Below are positions 19,743 through 24,399 of a DNA stretch of 31,583 bases, in pieces. The position numbers and the translations under genes were made by a program. The notes under the pieces were generated by a model. The model worked only from the letters and a program-made list of their open reading frames with translations. It had not been told where the DNA came from and did no database searches. This DNA is from Dunaliella salina. Taxonomy: Eukaryota; Chlorophyta; Chlorophyceae; Chlamydomonadales; Dunaliellaceae. Numbering within the stretch: the stretch's first letter is position 1; every line of letters begins with the position of its first letter. Where the stretch lies: assembly GCA_002284615.2 (NCBI GenBank), contig MU070264.1:88300-119882 (forward strand), given 5' to 3'.

Positions 19743-20531
19743 GTCAATCCAGCAATCTGCTTAGTTGCGCTGTTAAAGCTACCTTTCATCGCACTGCTTA
19801 TCACCCTATTTGCATGAGTTGCTGCATCATGGACCTTAGTCCTATGCAAACACAAGGCAATAAAAGTTCACTTGTTGCCTCCCCTGGTCCTCACGTTAAG
19901 ATTGGATTGGATTGGCAACATCCTTGACTCTTTTTTCAGTTTTTCAGGGAAAAGGCACATGTGCATAGCTGTGTCTTGTGCCCTGCGAGCTCGCTACGTT
20001 GGGAACTTCTCCTCAGTGCGCACGGCCTCTGGCCTGCGTAGACTTTTACTTTCTTTTTGTGGTACACCTGCTTTCAGTTGCTCATGGCTTTCATACCTTG
20101 GGATGGAGGGGGCTCACGGCTCTTTTTTGAGCCAATGTACCTCCTTTTCCTTAATTGATGTAGGGAAAATTTGTATGCCTACGTAGTTTTCTCTTCTTTT
20201 CTTTTCAGTTGCCCACTGCGTTTCATACCCCCGCTTTTCTTTTCTTTTCTTCTCAGTTGCTCACCAATGGTTGCTCACTGCTTTTCTTTTCTTTTCTCTT
20301 CTTTTCAGTTTTGCCCACTGCGTTCCATACCCTCTTCACATATTGCAGGCCGCCATGCGCCCCCCCACCTTTGTATTCTTTGTCAATTCCCCATCCCTCA
20401 TCAGCGACGACTACAGGCGTTACATGGAACGCGCCTTGCGTGATAACATAGGATTGTCTGGCACACCCCTGCGCCTGCTATGGCGTGGTAAACCAGAGCG
20501 CACGCCACCTCCTAGCAAACCAAAGCCATGA
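404..20531 (+). CDS. der: Double-GTPase ribosome assembly factor Der/EngA (chloroplast type), 3' ten exons, N-terminus outside the window
   Basis: The gene is a join of ten exons: 404-520, 3881-4041, 6643-6735, 7745-7826, 10966-11123, 13872-13988, 15520-15694, 16835-16920, 19588-19671 and 20349-20531. Every intron starts with GT and ends with AG, and all phases agree. The product shows the tail of GTPase domain 1 ([11 protein letters not shown] after G3, NKCD as G4, [11 protein letters not shown] around G5). It then has an acidic linker, a complete domain 2 ([10 protein letters not shown]1, GTTRD G2, DTAG G3, NKWD G4, TTAHKG at G5) and the KH-like C-terminal domain ([29 protein letters not shown]). 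Der binds GTP through two tandem G domains and acts in large-subunit ribosome maturation. Plant DER does this in chloroplasts, and the plant-like C-terminus suggests the same here. A transit peptide cannot be judged because the first exons are missing. No stop or frameshift breaks the joined reading frame, so the gene is probably active despite its repeat-filled introns. Confidence 0.95.
521..900 (+). repeat. Donor-side junction copies of der exon 1
   Basis: The exon end TTGAGAAGCAAGCTGCACTG with its donor is repeated after the exon. Copied boundaries fall at 602/603 (donor mutated to GGGAGT), 684/685 (GTGAGT intact) and 824/825 (GTGAGT intact). The intronic segment GGGAATTTCAATKGAGACAT is also duplicated. 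A further decayed copy lies near 1630-1665. Confidence 0.88.
905..1312 (+). repeat. 67-bp minisatellite derived from the exon 1 donor region
   Basis: About six units with starts such as 974, 1041, 1108, 1175 and 1242 give an exact 67-bp period. Each unit holds GTTGAGAGGCAAGCTGCGTT followed by GGGTGATTG, recognisably the exon 1 end and donor with GTGAGT changed to GTGATT. The last unit, near 1305, has GTGAGT again. Confidence 0.88.
1885..1945 (+). repeat. (CA)n microsatellite in intron 1
   Basis: About 30 CA dinucleotides with one interruption (ACGCAC) near the right end. The stretches 1313-1884 and 1946-2900 around it hold no gene that I can recognise. Confidence 0.97.
2927..3044. repeat. 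Small inverted-repeat element
   Basis: GGTCACTGGAACCA at 2927-2940 is perfectly complementary to 3031-3044, and weaker pairing extends outward. Inside is a direct repeat of ATTGCTAACAAAAGAAC. It could be a foldback element. No target duplication is evident. Confidence 0.6.
3270..3880 (+). repeat. Acceptor-side junction array of der exon 2 (117-bp units)
   Basis: Four decoy acceptors (TTCCAG, ATCCAG, GTCCAG, TTCCAG) are each followed by GTGTGGAGGAGG and about 45 bases resembling the start of exon 2. The copied exon starts are 3400, 3517, 3635 and 3752, and the real start is 3881. The period is 117-118 bp, with a final 129. The copies retain VEEADSA..LLVDGKA-like reading for a short stretch, then turn into a shared intronic spacer. 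Confidence 0.93.
3881..4041 (+). CDS. der: der exon 2 of window (G4 of GTPase domain 1)
   Basis: The acceptor is GTTCCAG at 3874-3880. I place the donor at ATG|GTGGGT (4041/4042). The alternative GTGG|GTACAA at 4045 would leave phase 1 and put a stop at the start of the next exon. The exon encodes [31 protein letters not shown] and the G4 motif NKCD, ending KADLM. All six downstream copies of this junction end at the same GTGGG motif, which also supports the donor choice. An additional tiny exon is not excluded. Confidence 0.9.
4042..4910 (+). repeat. Donor-side array of der exon 2 copies
   Basis: Six further copies of the exon 2 end with a GTGGGT- or GTGGGC-type donor lie at 4152, 4303, 4454, 4520, 4622 and 4723. 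Two of them (about 4166-4302 and 4316-4453) are near-complete exon copies lacking only the first 25 bases and an acceptor. The first has a TGG-to-TAG stop in DWLRTNHP. The second is open through KADLM. Weaker copies continue to about 4910. Confidence 0.93.
5181..5327 (+). repeat. 21-bp minisatellite
   Basis: Seven units of CACAGTGTGGCATCCATTTTG in perfect 21-bp register. The only variable base is a T/C in CACAG(T/C)GTGG, in the order T T T C T C T. Confidence 0.95.
5370..5690 (+). repeat. Degenerate repeat of about 130 bp, three copies
   Basis: The motif GCAGGTGCACCAACTGRTCT followed by CATGCTTGYYAA and an A-rich run occurs at about 5379 and 5526. A weaker third copy lies near 5620. The stretch 5690-6215 that follows shows nothing recognisable. 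Confidence 0.65.
6220..6262 (+). repeat. 16-bp tandem repeat
   Basis: Nearly three copies of AGATTACATCAGCTC(A). Confidence 0.9.
6421..6456. repeat. Poly(C) tract with ambiguous bases
   Basis: A run of C is broken by N at 6426, 6447, 6449 and 6451 and followed by a short CA run. The length and bases here are unreliable. Confidence 0.9.
6643..6735 (+). CDS. der: der exon 3 of window (G5 of GTPase domain 1)
   Basis: The acceptor is CACCCGCAG (6634-6642) and the donor is CAG|GTGTGC at 6735/6736. The exon is 93 bases, phase 0 at both ends. It encodes [20 protein letters not shown] followed by [11 protein letters not shown], with the SA of G5 and the GTGE helix start typical of Der domain 1. Its donor is the apparent seed of the 25-bp array that follows. 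Confidence 0.93.
6825..7215 (+). repeat. 25-bp array seeded by the exon 3 donor
   Basis: About 14 units of GTGTGCAACAAATGGCCC plus TTTGCAG follow a copy of the exon 3 end (GCTGGTCCAG|GTGCGC near 6845-6860). The real exon 3 donor reads TAGTCCAG|GTGTGCAGCAAA, so the unit equals the start of the intron plus a CAG. Nearly every unit border reads CAG|GTGTGC, an acceptor and a donor back to back. Two units have CTCTTGC at the border instead. Confidence 0.93.
7381..7475. repeat. Near-perfect hairpin, 43-bp arms and 9-base loop
   Basis: The left arm 7381-7423 (GGAAGACTCTTCTGAAACAC...) pairs with the right arm 7433-7475 with only two mismatches. The loop is TGAGCCTCC. It lies in intron 3 upstream of exon 4. 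It could be a small-RNA precursor or a recent inverted duplication. Nothing in the sequence decides between these. Confidence 0.85.
7745..7826 (+). CDS. der: der exon 4 of window (inter-domain linker and start of second P-loop)
   Basis: The acceptor is TTATTGCAG (7736-7744) and the donor is GTCG|GTAAGA at 7826/7827. The exon enters in phase 0 and leaves in phase 1. It encodes the acidic linker [16 protein letters not shown] and the strand [11 protein letters not shown]. The intron that follows cuts the second P-loop inside the Gly codon immediately before the catalytic Lys. Confidence 0.95.
8355..8795 (+). repeat. Minisatellite of nested 12-bp units
   Basis: Units of TTGACTGCCCTGTTGATTGC type alternate in blocks of 31 and 43 bp, punctuated by CACTAGTTGACTG. 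I find no match to a neighbouring exon border. Confidence 0.93.
8915..9965 (+). repeat. Irregular C-rich minisatellite
   Basis: About 1 kb is made of variants of TTGCATTCACTGCCCTGTCG. A block beginning AACCTGGTATCCGCTGCCCT at 9533 is repeated about 193 bp later at 9726 with few changes. The open frames across it are repeat artefacts. Confidence 0.9.
10260..10965 (+). repeat. Acceptor-side copies of der exon 5 (P-loop exon)
   Basis: Two clear copies of the exon start follow CCACTGCACAACC repeats: GGTGCAG|GCAAGGGCAGCATG at 10680 and GTGCAA|GCAAGAGCAGCGTG at 10797. Each runs about 45 bases into the exon before changing to GAGGTACATAA. Weaker echoes of AAGARYAGCCTGCTGGACA lie at about 10268 and 10376. 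The spacer CACCACTGCACAACC is itself a minisatellite. Confidence 0.9.
10403..10525 (+). repeat. 34-bp tandem repeat
   Basis: Four imperfect units with the core TTACAGGTGGAATGCTTAAG and GTGAGACACAA, at about 10403, 10436, 10471 and 10505. The border again reads ACAG|GTG. Confidence 0.85.
10966..11123 (+). CDS. der: der exon 5 of window (G1-G3 of GTPase domain 2)
   Basis: The acceptor is GCTTGCGCAG (10956-10965) and the donor is AAG|GTGTGC at 11123/11124. The first two bases complete the Gly of GRPNVGKSS. The exon then encodes [16 protein letters not shown], the G2 motif GTTRD, the G3 motif DTAG and KRTK. Partial copies of its start lie upstream and several near-complete but broken copies lie downstream. 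Confidence 0.96.
11180..12230 (+). repeat. Broken downstream copies of der exon 5
   Basis: Copies of exon 5 segments occur at 11195-11231 continuing at 11579-11668, at 11737-11934 and at 12013-12141, with a remnant at 12185-12226. They keep GGAGGAGCGTGTGATTGTG-like and GCTTCCGGAGCCAAACTGAA-like parts and an AAGGTG donor. They carry indels and lost motifs (for example DTAG to DILG or DAPS). They are intronic pseudo-exons, not alternative exons of equal quality. The first copy is split by a hAT-like element. Confidence 0.9.
11232..11570. mobile_element. hAT-like MITE with 8-bp target duplication
   Basis: Terminal inverted repeats read TAGGGATCAGCAT on the left and TAGGGATCGGCAT on the right (complement), continuing into AGCGCTA-rich arms. 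The element is flanked by GGCATGAG at 11224-11231 and 11571-11578, a perfect 8-bp duplication. The interior is two copies of a unit of roughly 150 bp full of TATAGCGCTATA palindromes, with no coding capacity. Eight-bp duplications and YAGGG termini are typical of the hAT superfamily. It interrupts a copy of exon 5. Confidence 0.88.
12215..12530 (+). repeat. Tandem repeat of about 92 bp
   Basis: AGCAAGCCTGGGCATGCACA recurs at about 12230, 12322, 12416 and (as AGCGATCCTGGGCATGCACG) 12506. The intervening sequence (GGGAGAGCCARGACCA) is shared. Confidence 0.85.
12955..13330 (+). repeat. Two-unit higher-order minisatellite
   Basis: A 16-bp unit GCATGAACAATTGTTT (palindromic core AACAATTGTT) and an 18-bp unit GAGACCATGTATGGGGTA are interleaved in blocks. 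The stretches 12530-12955 and 13330-13845 show no gene. Confidence 0.93.
13847..13868 (+). repeat. (CA)11 forming the exon 6 acceptor
   Basis: The run of AC repeats reads straight into CAG at 13869-13871, leaving little normal polypyrimidine tract. Confidence 0.95.
13872..13988 (+). CDS. der: der exon 6 of window (domain 2, helix and strand before G4)
   Basis: The exon starts after ACACCAG (13865-13871), the end of a (CA)n tract, and stops at CAT|GTGTGT, where its donor is the first GT of a very long (TG)n tract. It is 117 bases, phase 0 at both ends. It encodes [20 protein letters not shown] and then [19 protein letters not shown], a good match to Der domain 2. The joined sequence ITQH-DFRLTE matches the usual QDF region of plant and cyanobacterial Der. 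Confidence 0.92.
13988..14166 (+). repeat. (TG)n tract of about 89 units forming the exon 6 donor
   Basis: The tract starts at the last base of exon 6. An N at 14077 may mark a join, so the true length is uncertain. Confidence 0.96.
14405..14735 (+). repeat. 27-bp minisatellite and a nested duplication of about 76 bp
   Basis: Units of CACTGCTGTATTGCTGCACT plus TTGCAAA repeat about six times. A longer block, GACRTGCTTATCAATCCTTA to GGTGCTTTATT, then follows twice. Confidence 0.88.
14823..15426 (+). mobile_element. 5'-truncated LINE 3' end (copy L1), gene-sense
   Basis: The coding part reads [16 protein letters not shown], then [30 protein letters not shown] and [11 protein letters not shown], the C-terminal PD-(D/E)XK-type endonuclease domain also seen at 29 kb. 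The ExK pair (EIK) is present. The upstream RPD half is lost by 5' truncation. A TAA at 15203-15205 ends the frame about 30 codons early compared with the 29-kb copy. A 3' UTR (GGCACACGGCTCTTTTTGAG) and a TTTTC-rich tail at about 15396-15426 follow. It lies in intron 6, about 90 bp before the exon 7 acceptor. Confidence 0.88.
15520..15694 (+). CDS. der: der exon 7 of window (G4 and G5 of GTPase domain 2)
   Basis: The acceptor is TTCCGCGCAG (15510-15519) and the donor is AAAG|GTGAGG at 15694/15695. The exon enters in phase 0 and leaves in phase 1. It encodes [18 protein letters not shown], the G4 motif [18 protein letters not shown] and CTTAHK at G5. Two degraded copies of its last 90 bases and donor follow. 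Confidence 0.95.
15695..15960 (+). repeat. Donor-side copies of der exon 7
   Basis: Two copies of the last 80-100 bases of exon 7 (GACAGCTGCAGCAYRTTGGRTG) end in donor-like GTGAGA at 15822 and GTGAGG at 15946. Both have frame-breaking changes. A purine-rich GGAGGAAG tract follows to about 16005. Confidence 0.9.
16230..16834 (+). repeat. Acceptor-side array of der exon 8
   Basis: The junction GTTGCATGGCTGACAG|GCAG followed by GGCCGTGGATCAAG is copied with decay at 16290, 16390, 16504, about 16634 and 16745, before the real exon start at 16835. Spacing is 90-130 bp. The intronic spacer (CCTTTGGAAACCCAATTCCC type) is repeated with it. Confidence 0.9.
16835..16920 (+). CDS. der: der exon 8 of window (start of KH-like domain)
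   Basis: The acceptor is GGCTGACAG (16826-16834) and the donor is TTG|GTGAGT at 16920/16921. The first two bases complete the Gly of the previous exon, giving [13 protein letters not shown]. The exon continues [17 protein letters not shown], the RRRVST segment characteristic of Der. Five decayed copies of the acceptor and first bases precede it. Confidence 0.94.
16921..17020 (+). repeat. 34-bp array beginning at the exon 8 donor, left part
   Basis: The first unit is the donor itself, GTGAGTCAGCAGCAAGCACT. The next units read GTGGGTCACTGCTGAGCGCT and CTGGGTCACAGCTGAGCACT, in 34-bp register. The array is split by a hAT-like insertion at 17021. Confidence 0.88.
17021..17702. mobile_element. hAT-like non-autonomous transposon, 682 bp
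   Basis: The ends are TAGGGTGCGACGTG and, complemented, CAGGGTACGACATG. The flanks are CATACATG (17013-17020) and CATGTATG (17703-17710). Undisturbed array units read CATGTATG, so this fits an 8-bp duplication with two later changes on the left. The subterminal regions are rich in TAATATTAC and TTACGTAA. No transposase is recognisable inside. Confidence 0.8.
17703..17930 (+). repeat. 34-bp array derived from the exon 8 donor, right part
   Basis: Six units of GAGCTGGGTCACAGCTGAGC plus ACTRTTCCATGTAT continue the array beyond the transposon. Two units carry a longer variant (TTCAATGAGCGRATGGTGTT). Confidence 0.9.
18030..18215. repeat. Dispersed repeat family, copy in intron 8
   Basis: GGAGCCATGAGTCAAAAAAA and the following ATGACTGCTGGGCTAT match 27127-27170 and, more weakly, 21474 and 26071. 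The minus strand here reads a possible CPKC finger in a short open frame, but I cannot assign it. The stretch 18215-18530 has nothing recognisable. Confidence 0.5.
18531..19457 (-). mobile_element. hAT-like element with degenerate transposase remnant
   Basis: The left end AAGGGATCGGCATACAGCGC matches the right terminus of the 11.2-kb MITE. The right end, complemented, GGGATTGGTATTGGCATATA, matches its left terminus. Both ends have AGCGCTA palindromes. Between them the minus strand (18879-19292) encodes [37 protein letters not shown] and [11 protein letters not shown]. This resembles the BED-type zinc finger and basic segment at the start of hAT transposases. No catalytic domain remains and I see no clear target duplication, so the limits are tentative. 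Confidence 0.6.
19588..19671 (+). CDS. der: der exon 9 of window (KH-like domain)
   Basis: The acceptor is CATGTGCAG (19579-19587) and the donor is CAG|GTAGTT at 19671/19672. The exon is 84 bases, phase 0 at both ends. It encodes [16 protein letters not shown] and [10 protein letters not shown], the signature of the plant and cyanobacterial Der C-terminal domain. A (GT)n tract begins 14 bases after the donor. Confidence 0.95.
19686..19741 (+). repeat. (GT)n tract after the exon 9 donor
   Basis: About 28 GT dinucleotides start 14 bases after the GTAGTT donor. Confidence 0.96.
20083..20214 (+). mobile_element. LINE 3' UTR fragment (copy L6), gene-sense
   Basis: GGGGGCTCACGGCTCTTTTT followed by GAGCCAATGTACCTC, AATTGATGTAGGGAAAAT and GCCTACGTAG matches the L1 3' UTR at 15.33-15.40 kb. 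It ends in TTTTCTCTTCTTTTCTTTTC, which runs into a CAG. Only the UTR is present. Confidence 0.85.
20210..20348 (+). repeat. Duplicated polypyrimidine-AG units before the last exon
   Basis: Three copies of a TTTTCTTTTC(T)TCAG block each precede TTGCYCAC, with AGs at about 20214, 20257 and 20308. TTGCCCACTGCGTTYCATACC follows the first and third. The true acceptor, ATATTGCAG, ends at 20348. Confidence 0.85.
20349..20531 (+). CDS. der: der terminal exon (KH-like domain and stop)
   Basis: The acceptor is CATATTGCAG (20339-20348) and the TGA stop is at 20529-20531. The exon encodes [33 protein letters not shown] and [12 protein letters not shown], then a short proline- and lysine-rich tail ending PKP. 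The [13 protein letters not shown] wording is close to land-plant DER, as I recall it. I see no certain polyadenylation signal: AATAAA-like words lie at 20953-20985 and 21029-21036, but algae often use other signals. Confidence 0.96.
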   Translation, partial: AAMRPPTFVFFVNSPSLISDDYRRYMERALRDNIGLSGTPLRLLWRGKPERTPPPSKPKP

Positions 20532-20634
20532 GCGAGTGTTTGGCAAACGCACAACATCCCTCACTGCCAAGTCTGTCCTTTCACCACCAGGCAACAAATG
20601 CTAGAGCTGGTGCTAGGAGTTGTGCTGGACAATT

Positions 20635-20890
20635 TCTCGGTTGGCCGCGGTTGACTGAATGCTGGTGATACCGGTTGACTTGACCTAATGCTGGTGACCC
20701 TAATTTCTGGTATTTGGTTGACCTGATGCTGGTAATCCATTCATGCTATCTAGATAGTAAAGATCCGGGCCACATCAGCTCCGCAACGGGTTTGAGTTTG
20801 AGTCTGTCTAGGAATCCCTGGTGTTCTTCTCTTCTCAGACAGCCCAAATTTCCTATCTTGTTCTTCTCTTCTCAGACACCCCACTCTCAG
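20635..20890 (+). repeat. Short tandem duplications downstream of der
   Basis: GGTTGACTTGACCTAATGCT-like units repeat three times (20640-20735). TGTTCTTCTCTTCTCAGACA occurs at about 20821 and 20859. No gene is seen between 20532 and 22080. Confidence 0.75.
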
Positions 20891-21289
20891 CACATTGTCA
20901 CAGTGTTCATCTCCACATCCTCTTCAGACAACCATTGAAACTTGAGATTCAGATAAAATAAAAGAATATAGAATAAAATTATATGAGTGCGTGGAGTGAA
21001 AGCCCTCCATGTTAATTATGGCAGTCCTCAATAAATATATTCGGCTGGTCTAAGGTAAACGAGCAATAAGTGGGATGATGCATTTGGGACCAAAATCAAG
21101 TGGAAACCTCTGTTTGAGGATATTGGTGTTGTGTGAGGTAGACCAGGGCCACCAGCTATCCTAAATCACATGCTGTACGTATTCTGAGCCCATACAGTGA
21201 TCGTGCAGTGGATTTGAAGTGAGAATTAAGATGGGCTCTCCGTACCAAGGGGATGCACAAGCTTTTGCATATCTGCACGAAATTGACTA

Positions 21290-21470
21290 TTGTGTGGGGG
21301 GAACCCCAGAAAAGAAAAGGAAAGGGAAACACTAAGTAGGCAGAGAAAGAAGATAAGGAGAAGGAAACAAATTGACTCATGAAGAGCCGTGCGTCCCCTC
21401 CTCTACAAGATATGAGACACATTGACTCATGAAGAGCCGTGCGTCTCCTCCATTACAAGATATGAGGCAG
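21290..21470 (-). mobile_element. LINE 3' UTR fragment (copy L7) with a tandem duplication of about 50 bp
   Basis: On the minus strand this matches the L1 UTR (CTCTTCATGAGTCAAT, TCTCTGCCTACTTAG, then a TTTCC-rich tail). The segment ATTGACTCATGAAGAGCCGT is duplicated at about 21372 and 21421. Confidence 0.7.
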
Positions 21471-21690
21471 GCCTTCAGTCAAGACACGCGGCTTCTAGCC
21501 TGCTCGTTAAAAGTAACAATATTGTGAAATAAAAAACAAAGGTCGTTCTTGTCTTGTTGCAGAAAAGTGGACACATCCTGAGCCTCGCAATGGGTATATA
21601 AAGACTGACATGCAGATTCATATTTAATGCAAAGTGAAACTACCTGAGGGTGAGTGCAGAAAAAGATGACACGTTTTTAATCTGGAGGGG
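21470..21690. repeat. Dispersed repeat family, longest copy
   Basis: It contains CAGTCAAGACACGCGGCTTC, TTGTTGCAGAAAAGTGGACA and TGCAAAGTGAAACTACCTGA, each found again in order at 26.07-26.20 or 26.88-27.03 kb. An A-rich GAAAGAAAAAGATAAG tail follows. It holds a TATATAAAG word at 21595-21603 that I do not take as a promoter. The family is unassigned. Confidence 0.6.
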
Positions 21691-22239
21691 TGAAAGAAAA
21701 AGATAAGTAAAAAAAGAGAAAAGTAAAAAAAGAAAAAGAAAGTCTACGAAAGCCAAGGCCCCTAACAAAAGTTAGAGACGTCACCAGGGGGCCCTTTGCC
21801 TAAACTAGGCAAAACTAGCCTAGGAGAGAGCAAAGACAAAAACTATTGGGGATCCAGAGGATTGTTAGCCATGCCCCTGAGCACTCAGACTCTCCTTCTT
21901 CCATCCTCAGCCGCCTCCGTGTGCCGCCCAGTAAAACCTCCTCCCAGGTGTCCCCTGGAAGCGAAGTGCATGTCTAGTGTTAATGATGGTGGATGATCTT
22001 AGGACGGCATGGTCCCTAAGCTGGGATGCTAGCGATTTAGCTTTTTGTTTGGTCAGGCCCAGATTTATAACTTATATAGAGGTGGAGGGATACTAGAAGC
22101 ACCAAGCTCTAGGATCTGGCTGTGGGTACCTACAGTACTCTTGTCTTCGATAGCACAACGCGTGGAAACAAACTTGTAGGCATATTGAACAGAATGAGCA
22201 TGAAGTTAATGAGCTAGTCGGACGTTGGTGATCCAGATC

Positions 22240-23240
22240 TAGATGTTTCAATTGCTTCAGGGTGTGCTCAGTATAAATAGTTCCATTGAAACTCAGGAAA
22301 ATTGTTGTAGCTTAAGCGCGAATAAGGTCTGCATGCTGCTGCTCAGCCGCATTCAACTGATGCTCTGGCCTTGCGTCTTCACAGAACTTAATTTCTATTA
22401 GGTGCACATTGCGTTCATTCGCGTCAAACTCATGGGGTCGCCTCATGCGGCTAGTTGTGGCGGTCCTCTGTGAGGAGCTGCGCAAAGCATGATGGGAATG
22501 GGTAGGAGAAACACCGCTGAAGTGTGTTTGAAGTGTGCATTAAAAGGGGTAATCAAAACAGCATTTGGTCGACCAGTGTTGAGTCTTTTCCTCTCTTCAA
22601 GTTGGTTACGAGGGAAGTGTTGAGTCTTTTCATCTCTTCAAGTAGGTAATGAGGGAAGAAGTAAGCAGGTAAAGTTCTGTTTGAGGCATGTGTAGGGAGT
22701 TGAAGGTTGTGCAAGCTTATAATCGCTGCCGAAGTCTGTGTAGACCAGGCCTGCTCCCACGGGGCTTTTGCTCAGGGCTTCCGTTAGAAAAAAAGAAAAG
22801 AAAATTATGCAGGCAGTGAAAACACTCCCCACATGTTGTGGAGTTCAGTTCTCATGTTGGAGATGATATGGTCCTGGCGGCCTGAGAGCATGTGGATTGC
22901 GCTGTCCAACTGATGACAGCATGGGTGGGTGCAAGATGGGTCAGTTGACTTTTTGAAACGGACTGCATGTTTTTGATTATACAGGGTGCAAGTGCGGTAT
23001 TGCAGGATGGTGTGCTTCGTGGGTGTGGATATACTTGACATATTCCTGAAAGCATTGCTAATTTTGTTATGTACATGTGGTAATAAGTTTTCATAGTAAG
23101 AATTGCAACTTGTTTTGGCATTGGCATATCCAAGTTTGTGTTTTGTATGCATGTGGAATTTAAGAGTGTTTTGAAGATTGGGGAGATAGGTGACCTTGGG
23201 GGCAGGAGGAGGAATCATGGACGTACCCGCAGCATGCACT
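22240..23240 (-). pseudogene. Zinc knuckle and PD-(D/E)XK endonuclease of L2, frameshifted
   Basis: YLPNLQNTLKFHMHTKHKLG, then QYRTCTLYNQKHAVRFKKST and CHQLDSAIHMLSGR mark the knuckle, whose last Cys is Arg. The endonuclease half has GRPNAVLITP, so the Asp of RPD is Asn, and [11 protein letters not shown], with an intact ExK. Frameshifts separate these pieces. Confidence 0.75.
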
Positions 23241-23389
23241 CTTTATCCTTCCTTGGCTTACCAAAACATATGTGTGTATGGATTCTCGCCAGGATCTGCA
23301 CTGGGGATCTCAGTTGTCTGTTACCAGTTGTTGGCTTGATGTGCCTGATGTTTAGCAACTTGCTTTGAAAGCATCTATATTCATTTCCA

Positions 23390-24320
23390 GCGATGCCAGC
23401 ATGAGACTTCACTATGAGAAATTGAATGTTGGTACGAGAGTTGCTAATGAGAGATGAATCATTTTCAGTGTTTCTCGTAAGGTTTTGGGGTGTGTAGCAA
23501 ATTGGCTACACAGGGTGCTCCTGCCAGAAAACAGTGTAGCAAGGCCCAAAAAATTTTTGCCGAAATTTTGGCTGCGCCAAAATTTTGGCAAGTCCTTTTT
23601 TTTATCACAATTACAAGTAACGCCTTTATAAGTAAACAAGGAGACTATCGTAGTCATCCAGTCTGTGGACAACCCCTCTCATGTCTCTCCCTCCCAATCC
23701 CTTTCGTGTCTCTGGTCCTCCCCCCTGTCAAATTAGACAAATGAAGCTGCTATCCAAAGTAAAGAAGACCCAACCATGCAAAGTCAAGCAATCCTTTCCA
23801 GTTTCTTAAACTAGCTCGTGATCATCACTATCAAGGACAAGGACAGGCTGCTGCTGCTGTTGCTGCTGCTGGGTGCCCAGTGGCGCTGGCCGTCGCTGCT
23901 TTGCTGCCGACCACTTTGCTATTGCCCTCTCAAATGGGAACTGCTCAGTGCATGCGTAGCCATGGGTGTAGGTGCTGCTGCTGTCTCCTGCTGCTGGCCC
24001 CCCTCTGTGCCTGCAGGCAACGCAGCGTGATTCATTTTCAGGACTCCTCCTTGGATATGCCTTTGATGCTTTCCAGGATAGAGAAGTTGTTTACGTATTT
24101 GGTTGAAGGAAGTGGGGCTGTCTGATACAATGTCTGCGTACTTGGCAATGATAGCAGCTGCAATTGCTGACAGTTCAGCTTGACAGATGGTTTTAGTTGT
24201 CCCAGCTCCGTTAGGTTCTACGAAGTTATTGCCGTCAGTAAATGGGCAGTAGACGCCTGCTCCATTTCCTTGCTTACCGTTCTAGACAAGGCAGCTGCCA
24301 CCTGTGTTTACCCATGTCTT
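23390..24320 (-). pseudogene. RNase H domain of L2, split by an insertion
   Basis: Minus-strand reading gives NGAGVYCPFTDGN, the motif AELSAIAAAI, then VSDSPTSFNQIRKQLLYP, and after a gap VKSHAGIAGNE. These are the RNase HI E, D and H-containing motifs. The first Asp appears lost (VNTGGSC where YTDGSC is expected). The domain is split by about 560 bp (23480-24040) that contains a GCTGCT-rich stretch and a 16-bp-arm hairpin at 23557-23591. Confidence 0.7.
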
Positions 24321-24399
24321 CCAGTCAGCATTGTGAGAGTGAGGATGGTACTGGATTGGCTGAGAAGCGAGTCTGTCTTTTGGATACTCATGCGTGAAG

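Noticed and set aside
21595..21603. TATATAAAG as a promoter
   Set aside because: It lies in a dispersed repeat with no gene downstream.
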